Assembly (NCBI GenBank): GCA_000827325.1
Contig: KN832901.1
Span: forward strand, 62,001 to 126,000
DNA: 64,000 nucleotides
Direction: 5' to 3'
From: Oidiodendron maius Zn
Lineage: Eukaryota > Ascomycota > Leotiomycetes > Myxotrichaceae
The translations under genes and the position numbers were made by a program. Below, piece after piece: positions 56,771-64,000 of the stretch. The notes below the pieces were generated by a model that was given only the letters and a program-made list of their open reading frames with translations, had not been told where the DNA came from and searched no databases. Numbering within the stretch: position 1 is the first letter of the stretch; each line of letters begins with the position of its first letter.

Positions 56771-57617
56771 TCATAAGAACGGACAGCGACTGCCCTTCTC
56801 CTTCTTCGTGCGATATGTCCGCGAGGGGTCCCGCGCCAGCCCATCACCGCCAATACGCGGGCTCTTTCCATTCCCGGTCTGGATGCGGATACTGCTCTGC
56901 AAGCGTTGACGGCGCAGCTGGCGGACAACGTCGTAGAAGGCCTTCTCGACATTAGTACAGTTCTTGGCGGAGGCCTCGACGAACTCGCAGCCGAGCTCAC
57001 GCGCCAGCGCCTGGCCTTCTTGGGTCGAAACTTCCCGCTCAGTCACGCGGTCGCTTTTGTTGCCGACCAGCATGATGGGCACGGGGGCGGGCGAGGTGGA
57101 GGCGACCGCAGACATGGGCGAGCCTGGGTAGGCGGCGGTCGCGGCGGTCGATTCCTTGACCCGCTGGATCTGATTGTGGAAGCGCGCGATGCGGGTGAAG
57201 GACGAGCGCGACGAGATGCTGTAGACCAGGACGAAACCCTCGCCGTCGCGGATCCACTGGTCGCGCAGCGCCGTATACTCTTCCTGCCCGGCCGTGTCGA
57301 GCACCTCCAGCATGCACGACTGCCCGTCAATGACCACCTGCTTGCGGTAGGAGTCTTCGATGGTGGGATCATACTGGGAAAGTGTTAGATGGGTCTGGGG
57401 CAGAGAACTAGAGCAGAACGGGAGATGGAAAAAAAAGGTAGTGGAGTCACAGCCGAAAATTAGAACAGCAGAGGAAGAAATCATGGCCGCATCACACGGC
57501 ACCAGCACTCACCGTCTCGACAAAGTGCTGCAGCGTGAGCTGGATGGTCAGGGCGGTCTTGCCCACGCCGCCGTCACCGAGAACCACCAGTTTGTACAGC
57601 ACCATCTTGCCCGCCAT
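56771..57617 (-). CDS. rasB: RasB/ras-2-type small GTPase
   Basis: Membrane-anchored signalling GTPase controlling hyphal growth and morphology. Exon one, 57513-57617, encodes [21 protein letters not shown].. A 139-nt intron (57374-57512, GTGAGT..CCCAG) precedes exon two, 56771-57373; 235 residues in all. G1 is GDGGVGKT (14-21), effector YDPTIEDSY (36-44), G3 DTAGQEE (61-67), G4 NKSD (140-143) and G5 SAK (170-172). The insert between alpha-3 and beta-5 (about 110-132) and the N-terminus [17 protein letters not shown] mark the RasB/ras-2 class, as distinct from RasA. C-terminus KGSRCPFL is a CAAX box; a final Leu favours geranylgeranylation. The leader upstream is full of simple repeats. Confidence 0.95.
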
Positions 57618-57718
57618 GGTGGAAGGCGTGGGGGCGAGCTGTCCGACGGTGCGGAGGGCAGGCAGGCTGGAGCTGGAGCAGGGTTGGAGTTGGAGGCGGG
57701 GCGGAGGTCTAGATCAGG

Positions 57719-57788
57719 GGTTGGAGTTGGAGCTGGAGTTGGAGTTGGAGTTGGACTTGGAGGTGGTGGAGGTGGAGGTGGAGGTGGA
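57719..57788. repeat. Hexanucleotide satellite (TTGGAG/GGTGGA)n
   Basis: About 6 copies of TTGGAG with variants, grading into GGTGGA units, 102-171 bp upstream of the Ras ATG and probably within its 5' leader (pyrimidine-rich on the Ras sense strand). Confidence 0.85.
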
Positions 57789-58288
57789 GATCAGAGGTGT
57801 CGATAAGAGGAGGAGGAGGACAGATTAATCCGTCGAGCGAGGAAGCGTCGTCGAGCGAAGGAGGGGAAAGGAGGAGCGGTTGTGGTTGGGCGTGTGAGCA
57901 GGTGGAAGGAGAGGGAGTTGTGGGAGGGAGAAGATAAATCGCCTGCAGCGCGCGAGAGAGGGAGGGAGCCGTGTGCAGGGAGGTGGGGGAGAGAGCTGGG
58001 CTACTGCTGCTTCGTCTCCGAGGAGGGGACTGTAGGTGCAACTAGATCGAGGGGTATCGTGGTGTGTGTGGTGAAGAGAGATGGAGGGAGAGACAAAGAG
58101 AGATAGAGAGGGAGGAGTAGAAGTAGTGCAAGTGGTCGTAGAAGTATCGTCCGCGTGGGAGAGTAGGGTGGAAGTGTAGGGCGAGTCGCCCGAGACGAGA
58201 GACGCTGACGGCACGAGCGAGTCGAGATTTAACTCGCAGCTCCCGACAGACACTGGTGGCAAGAATCACGACGATGAAGAAAGTGACA

Positions 58289-58327
58289 GTGTCCGATTCC
58301 GTGTCCGTGTCCGTGTCTGTGTCTGGG
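58289..58327. repeat. Short TCCGTG/TCTGTG tandem repeat
   Basis: About five imperfect hexamer copies upstream of the Ras gene. Confidence 0.7.
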
Positions 58328-58482
58328 TCGGGGCAGCGTCAGGGTCAGGAACGGTACGGTCGGGTCTGGTGGTGGTGGAGGTAGCAGTCTAGTAGTAGTA
58401 ATAGTGGTGGTGGTGGTGATGGAAAGGTAGGTTAGCGTGCTGGCCTTTTCTCAGCGCTCTCTTGCAGGTAGGTCGCAGTGTC

Positions 58483-58506
58483 TCGTCGTCGTCGTCGTCG
58501 TCGTCG
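58483..58506. repeat. TCG trinucleotide run
   Basis: About eight uninterrupted TCG units about 870 bp upstream of the Ras start. Confidence 0.8.
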
Positions 58507-59898
58507 CCGGGCTGCGCGAACGGGGGGGTGAGGCAGATCGAGAGGCTGGACGGCTCGATGGGCGCGGCCTTCTTCTCCTAGGGCGGACAGCCTTCTCGAA
58601 GTCTCTCGTACCGCTGCGACGTCTCTGGGTCTCTGGGCATCTCTGCCCCAGGCACAATGCATCTCTCGGAGACGTCCAGTATCCAGTATCGGGGATCCCT
58701 GATCACCTTGGCCATTAACGGCCCCTATTATCGCTGTTCCAGTGCCAGTGCGCCGGCGGAAGTGGGAGGGGACCCGCAAAGCTTGGCTCGAGGTGCGGGC
58801 TACTGGAGAGGCGGTCCCGGTTGCTGCGTTGGTGAGCAGTAGAGTGCAGTGGTGCCAGTGGGCAATGCCCTAGAGATGCAGAGCACAGTCGGGCTGGACG
58901 AGTACAACATTGCGCGGTATTTGCAGCGGCGTCTGCACATGGTGGATGGTGCGTGGTGGGAGACGGTGGCGATACCACAGGTACAGAACTATACATCTTA
59001 TGCCAAGAACGATATCTGCTCTCTCAATCTTGTGTATCTATCTACGTATAGAATATACATGCGTATTTGTGTATTTCTATAGAAATCTATAGATATATAC
59101 ATAGAGAGAAATGTATAACTATACCAATATCTAATCCCCCCTATATCCCAGTCTCCTCTCTGCAACGCCCAGCGCCTCACCCCTCTCCCCACCGCTCCTC
59201 CCAATTGGGTCCCAGGACACCTAGATTCTTCCATCCATCCAAGATACACATAACCCGCAGAGGACAATGCCATCAATGCCATCAATGCCATCCCATCCCA
59301 TCCTCCCCTCCCATCCAACTCCGTTCTCGTCCTATTTTCCAACATCCCGCCAGTCCCGGGGCTGGGAAGAACCAATATCCCATTGGTCCCGCAAGCGATC
59401 CACCGAAACCCCGTCCGCCGGCACGGGGAAGTTTAGATTGGGGAGGGGGAACGTGATAGAACGTAGGCGAGAAGCCGGGAAAATTTTGCGGCTGGAACGA
59501 GGGCTGCACGGTCGATCCGATATCTAGGGTAGGCAAAGGGTGTCGTTTCTTTTATTAATGCCTTAGACCTATGCCTTAGATATCAGGATGAAATTTAAGG
59601 AGAAAGGCGAGGACTAGGCCGCTTAAAGCCAAGTACAGCAAGGATCACCTGAACTCCAACATCGATCTCTTAGTAACCGAGGATTATGGGCAGCTGAGAG
59701 CCCAGTTTGCCCCTCAATGGGCATGCCGAAACTCTCTGACGGATCAAGGGCCATGGTGGCGGCGGAAGTATCGAGGTGGAATGGTGAGTCTGGCCCCCCT
59801 CTCCTTGGCTTAAGAGGAGTGGCTTCCGTTGACTGGGGGTACAGGTGCTGCACAATCATGAAGAGAGCCGATCCGGCGACCTCTCTCAAAACGACTGA

Positions 59899-60561
59899 GG
59901 CTCTCAGTTCTGCTTTTCCGAAGCAGTTTCTTCTATTGGAGAAATCGAGCTGGATGACGAAGCTTCGCAGCGCTGCAAAGTCTGCCATTCGCTTGGCCAT
60001 ACGTCGTTTAGCCCTCATTGTCTGGGCTACGACCAGGGCAAGCCATGTTACAACTGCGGACAATTTGGCCACCTCCACGCTGATTGCCTAGACCCTCGGA
60101 TTGTCCAGCTGCCACCCCCTAAGAACGGCTGCCGGCGCTGCGGCGGTGCCCATCGTCCCGCTGAATGTCAACTTCCTTGGTGCAATAAGTGCAAGACCAC
60201 TGCCCACGCCGGTTCTAGCTGTCCTAATATCCTATGTCACCGTTGCAAGGAACAGGGCCACAGAGCCGACGCTTGCCCTCAGAGACCACCCTGCGCTAAG
60301 TGCGGCAGCAAGGCTCATACTACAAACAAGTGTAGTGTTACCTTTAATCGTCAATATGCTCTAACCCGCCAAGACGACCTAGCAGCTGCAGAACTCCTGA
60401 GAATCGAGACTAAGTTCCACAAGCAACAGTTCCCTGAGGAGCATATCGACGATGACTTCTTCACCCGCGACGCAGCTGCTGATGACCACGCAACCAAGTA
60501 CCCTGATACTCTTCACGGCTGGGGCACCACTGACTCTGCGGAGCCAGTCAACAGGTGGTGA
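59899..60561 (+). pseudogene. Multi-zinc-knuckle (CCHC) protein, frame lacking any ATG
   Basis: A continuous 220-codon frame that contains no Met and ends at TGA 60559-60561. Six knuckle-like motifs follow one another: CKVCHSLGHTSFSPHC (wide spacing), CYNCGQFGHLHADC, CRRCGGAHRPAEC (one residue short), CNKCKTTAHAGSSC, CHRCKEQGHRADAC and CAKCGSKAHTTNKC. An acidic tail ends AEPVNRW. Such arrays bind single-stranded nucleic acid (CNBP or Air1/2-like proteins, retroelement Gag). The same frame continues upstream of TGA 59896-59898 as VLHNHEESRSGDLSQND, suggesting a decayed start. A true first exon spliced to CTCTCAG at 59907 is possible, but no good donor in phase was found. Could be a degenerate gene copy or domesticated Gag remnant. 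Confidence 0.7.
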
Positions 60562-61154
60562 AACATGTTAAGATCAGCGCTTTCGGGGAATTTTTTTCCT
60601 ACTGGGCTTTGTACCCGATTGCTGCTGTCTTCTGTTATAGACTACTACTGGCCTCAATCCAGGGCTATGGGTCACTGCTCAGCCTTTTAAACCGTGTATA
60701 TGTAGCTAGTTTAGCACCCTACTTTGCTCTTCAATCGAGTCGTCATCAACCACTTGCACCCTCCCCGTGATCGATGTGACATCTTTTCTCTCTAAAGTTC
60801 ATTAAGTTTGAATATAGCTCCAAAGTTTACAGTAAAGACCCAGAATGTAAAGAAACCTTTCTAAGTTACTGGATTTATCCGCACGAAGGTGGCAGGTGCA
60901 CAAATAACGCATCTTAATAAGGATTTACTAAATCTTGTATTTTAACGTTAGCAATATAGATTGAAAAAGTCCAGGTCCCGAACTTGCTGCAGGCTGCTTA
61001 CCAAGTGATTGTTTGTCAGCCTCAAATCTGATGAACCCCGCTTTCGTCATAGCTCTCCCCCCACCACGAAAAGTGTTTCATCTTTCTCCTCTCTCGGGTC
61101 AATCCACAAGCAGGAATTGTAATCTTCTTCGCATTTCAATCTCACTCTTAAATC
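60562..61154. other. Intergenic spacer / promoter of the quinone oxidoreductase
   Basis: No gene recognised; AT-rich from 60780 to 60990. Confidence 0.5.
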
Positions 61155-62319
61155 ATGGGCGAGACCATGCGTGCAATTGGTAAAACCCCTCTCCTCTACC
61201 CATTGAGCTTGTTGTGCAGCTGGACAATCTATCGGCCTCCAGGTGACCATGTTAGATCCATTGCCAGGCGGCCCGTAGAGATGGAAACCCCTTCTGGCCC
61301 TGCACTTCTCCTCCATAGCTAACCATGCTCAAGATATCAAGGGCGGTGCAGGCCCCATAAGCTCCCTCTTCATCTCCTCCACCATCCCCAAACCCACCGC
61401 CGGCCCGGGGCAAGCGGTCGTCAAGATCAAAGCCTTCGGGCTGAATCGCATGGATATCCTGCAACGCGAGGGCAGGTACCCCGTACCCGCCGGAGTCAGC
61501 AAGATCCTCGGCGTCGAATTCAGCGGACACATCGAGACGCTGGGGCCTGAGGTGAAGGAGCATTTCAAGCCCGGCGACGAGGTGTTTGGGCTGGCGTACG
61601 GCGGCGCGTACGCCGAATACATCGCGGTCAGCACGCACATGCTCATCCACAAGCCGGCGCATCTGAGCTGGGAGGACGCGGCGGGAATTCCGGAGGTGTG
61701 GATCACGGCGACGCAGGCGCTCTTCTTCGTGGGGGAGTTTGCGCCGGGGAAGAGCGTCTTGTGGCACGCCGGGGCATCGGGCGTGTCGATTGCGGGGATC
61801 CAGATCGCGCGGGCGGCGGGGGCGAGCGACGTGTATGTCACGGCTGGGAGTCAGGACAAGATTGATTTCTGTGTCGGGGAGCTCGGGGCAACGGCAGGGT
61901 TTAATTACAAGACACAGGACTGGGCGGAGGAGATTGTTAAGGTGACGGGAGGGAAGGGCGTGGATATTGTGATTGACTTCGTGGGGGCGGCGTACTTCCA
62001 GGGGAATCTGAAAGTGGCGGCGAGAGATGGGCATATTGTGAACTTGGGATTCTTGAGTGGGAACAAGTTACCTGCTGAGACCGATATATCACCTTTCCTG
62101 GCGAAGAGGTTGAGGTTCGAAGGGAGTAGCTTGCGAAGTCGGGACGCGGATTATCAGGGCAGGCTGCGGGATAAGCTTGAGGAGTACCTGCCCAAGTTTG
62201 AAGATGGGTCTTTCAAACTGTACACCGAGAAGGTGATACCGTGGGATAGGATCGCCGAGGCACATCAACTGATGGAGGATAATGCTACCAAGGGGAAGCT
62301 TATTTGTACAATCTCTTAA
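61155..62319 (+). CDS. NADPH:quinone oxidoreductase-like MDR protein
   Basis: Medium-chain dehydrogenase/reductase of the zeta-crystallin/PIG3 class, expected to reduce quinones with NADPH. The tiny first exon 61155-61179 (MGETMRAI) and a 154-nt intron (61180-61333, branch GCTAACC) precede exon two, 61334-62319; 336 residues. GroES-like N-domain contains FGLNRMDILQREGRYP and GVEFSGHIE. Rossmann domain has AGASGVSIAGIQIA (AxxGxxG, about residue 156), DIVIDFVGA and VNLGFLSG; the C-terminus is ATKGKLICTIS. No zinc-ligand set, as expected of this branch. The gene is markedly more GC-rich at third positions than its surroundings, which also produces a spurious 260-codon antisense frame. Confidence 0.92.
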
Positions 62320-62585
62320 GTGGGTAAAGATAATTCATTCAAAGATAGCAATTGTTCGACATGAAGAGTTGCGTAGTGTTGCACGAATTATCTTGAAGCC
62401 TTTTGGTTGCGGAAAGTCCAATAATAAAAGCTAGTCGATGTGGTATAATAATTAACACTTGATAGCTCATGCCGTGCCTGATGCAAGAGAGAAGTGACTG
62501 GCAGCCGCGCCTTAGGTAAATAAATCCATTCCCAGTTTCATAAGTCATTCGCAGGCCAAATATAATGCAGTGCCAAGCACATTAC

Positions 62586-63657
62586 TTAATGTGCCTTGAG
62601 CCAAGCCAACATCTGATCAAATGCCTCTAGCTGTGCCGCCTTAATTTTCGCATCCTCGTACTCACCCACGACTCCGAAGCCATGTGGAACTCCAGCATAT
62701 ATCTTGAACTCGCTCTCGACACTATTCTCCTTGAGGTTCTTCTCACCATACTCCCTAACTTCATCGAGAAATAGCTGGTCATTCTCCACACACACAAACG
62801 CGAGTGGTGATTTCACCCCGTCAAAGTCCTCTTTCGAGACTAAGGTTGCGTGGGCAATAGCGCCAGCTTTGATATGTGGTCCACTCTTAACCATGCCGGC
62901 TTCTTCATCCTTAACTGGTTGACCCCACAAAGAGGTGCTGATTTGGGGCTTCTCTCCAGCAAGAAGGAGAGTCATCCGCCCTCCGAAGCAGTAGCCGACG
63001 GAGTATATGCCTCCACCGTTGGCTACCGCGTCAGCAAATTCGTCTTTTGCGGCCTCGATGACTTTGTGAATTATAGGGAGAACTTTCTCTGGCGTCTGGC
63101 GAGCGAGCCACATATCAATCAGGAACGATTTTGTAAAATCGGCAGCTCGCATCTTGATCTGGTTGATTATGGACGGGTCTGCCTCCTCTTCGTAGGTCGC
63201 GGAGCCTGGTAGAGGATCGTTGGAGAACATGTCCGGTAAGACGACTAGGAATCCCTCGCTTGCGTACTTGTCAGCCTGTATCTGATTATTCTCTGACTGA
63301 AGCCCGGTGGCGCTGCTGAGGAAGAGGAGGAGTTTTGAAGGGGCATGAGGGTAGTCGTTTGGCTTGGAAATGTAGCAGTCGATTCCTCCGAGCTGGGTCA
63401 GCTCTCCAGACGGCCCTGCTCCAATAGCTGAGATATGTCAGAACATCACATCTTCTATGACTACGGTCTCTTCATCTTACGAGTCGGCCTATCACTCACA
63501 CAATGCTCCTGAGAGACGCGTCAGCAATGCTCAGGTCCTGTCGGAGGGGTCGACTTGCCCCAAGGCCACCACTGGTCTGAGCTGGTGCACTTGCAGGTAA
63601 ATTAGCAGGTGCGGCATCACTCTCTGGTGCCCTTGTGTCAACTTCGTTCTCCGCCAT
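62586..63657 (-). CDS. Dienelactone-hydrolase-family protein, 5' end unresolved
   Basis: Alpha/beta hydrolase of the DLH family. Secure main exon 62586-63427: ..SKLLLFLSSATGLQ, GFLVVLPDMF, nucleophile elbow GYCFGG (Cys), acid ENDQLFLDE and PHGFG with the catalytic His. Upstream, a 28-nt exon 63481-63508 (EHCVSDRPT) joins through a 53-nt intron (63428-63480, GTAAGA..TCAG) as EHCVSDRPTPIGAGPSGEL. The probable N-terminus starts at 63657 (MAENEVDTRAPES.. to GLGASRPLRQ, ending about 63529), but I could not join it in phase to EHC. The intervening 29-nt piece has an acceptor-like end (GCTGAC..CTCTCAG) but no GT donor where needed. Either a weak donor elsewhere or a small frame-breaking duplication. 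Confidence 0.8.
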
Positions 63658-64000
63658 AATTGTGTTGGATAGTTGTGGAATGAGTGTATATCTAGTTAGC
63701 ACGACCTCTGTCTCACGAGATGTACAGTATATGCTGTGTTCGACAAGAGGGGCATTCGGTAAAACATTATTCCGAACATCACCACGTCGGAATATCTGCA
63801 CTCTTGACAAGATAATGATATCCATTCCAGAGGGTTGGAGAACGAGTATATATATATACATATATCTGATGCGGGCACGTCAACTATTTGCAGAGTCCAT
63901 AGTCCTTCGTCCAGTGTGGGAGTATCCAAGGCTCCATGGATTTATTTGGTAGATAAAAATTGCCCAATGACCTTAATCGTAGGGTCTTATATGCTCTGTG
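63658..64000. other. Upstream region of the dienelactone-hydrolase-like gene
   Basis: Promoter side; contains a TATATATATA/TACATATAT run near 63845-63868. No gene seen before the window ends. Confidence 0.5.

Larger units (their letters stand above)
57618..59898. other. Ras promoter/leader and spacer with simple repeats
   Basis: 2.3 kb. Purine-rich on this strand near the Ras start, with three satellites listed separately. A GGT-rich tract lies near 58370-58420 and an ATCAATGCC x3 run near 59265-59295. From 59640 the sequence leads into the zinc-knuckle frame. No independent gene supported. Confidence 0.5.

Noticed and set aside
56906-57388. Plus-strand 160-codon frame and related frames at 57039-57372
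   Set aside because: Antisense or shifted frames of the GC-rich RasB-type exon; Gly/Arg or Pro/Ser-rich without motifs.
61252-62034. 260-codon minus-strand frame
   Set aside because: Antisense shadow of the GC-rich quinone oxidoreductase exon; Arg/Pro/His-rich composition and no domain.

Overview
The window is chromosomal DNA of a filamentous ascomycete (Pezizomycotina). The evidence is short introns (41-211 nt, plus one of 681 nt) with GTAAGT-type donors and CTAAC/CTGAC branch points, and genes typical of the group: ApsA/Num1, RasB/ras-2 type Ras, Rud3 golgin and fungal TRAPPC13. A group IC1 intron at the classical fungal SSU S943 site fits, and weakly suggests a leotiomycete-like lineage. 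No bacterial operons, CRISPR arrays or tRNA genes were seen.

Layout. 1-3164: 3' part of the Mtr4 exosome helicase gene (+). 3165-9512: gene-poor, degraded stretch. It holds a nearly unmutated 425-nt slice of 18S rDNA carrying a complete 358-nt group I intron, embedded in a broken Zn(II)2Cys6 regulator gene. Beside these lies an NmrA-like reductase gene with one in-frame TAG. Paired 10-bp CGG direct repeats lie upstream of both the regulator and the reductase. 9513-22431: compact conserved block of DENN protein (+), TRAPPC13 (-), small SET protein (+), KH-domain protein (-), acetolactate synthase regulatory subunit (+) and Tag1-like membrane protein (-). 22654-24174: secreted alginate-lyase-family protein (-). 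26480-36030: Rud3 golgin (+) and a Mit1/CHD-type chromatin remodeller (-). 36177-45600: mitochondrial rRNA 2'-O-methyltransferase (+), ferric reductase (+) preceded by two iron-GATA sites, and ApsA/Num1 cortical anchor (-). 48724-51425: divergent haloacid-dehalogenase-like protein and six-TM membrane protein. 51426-56770: long gene-free tract. 56771-57617: RasB-type GTPase (-) with a satellite-rich leader. 59899-60561: zinc-knuckle frame without any ATG. 61155-63657: quinone oxidoreductase (+) and dienelactone-hydrolase-family protein (-).

Most genes are housekeeping (RNA decay, vesicle traffic, chromatin, splicing, branched-chain amino acids, nuclear positioning) and show no shared pathway. 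The accessory parts are 3.2-9.5 kb, 24.2-26.5 kb, 45.6-48.7 kb, 51.4-56.8 kb and 57.6-61.1 kb. Exon coordinates below were worked out by hand from splice signals, reading phase and recalled family patterns. No alignment or database search was run.
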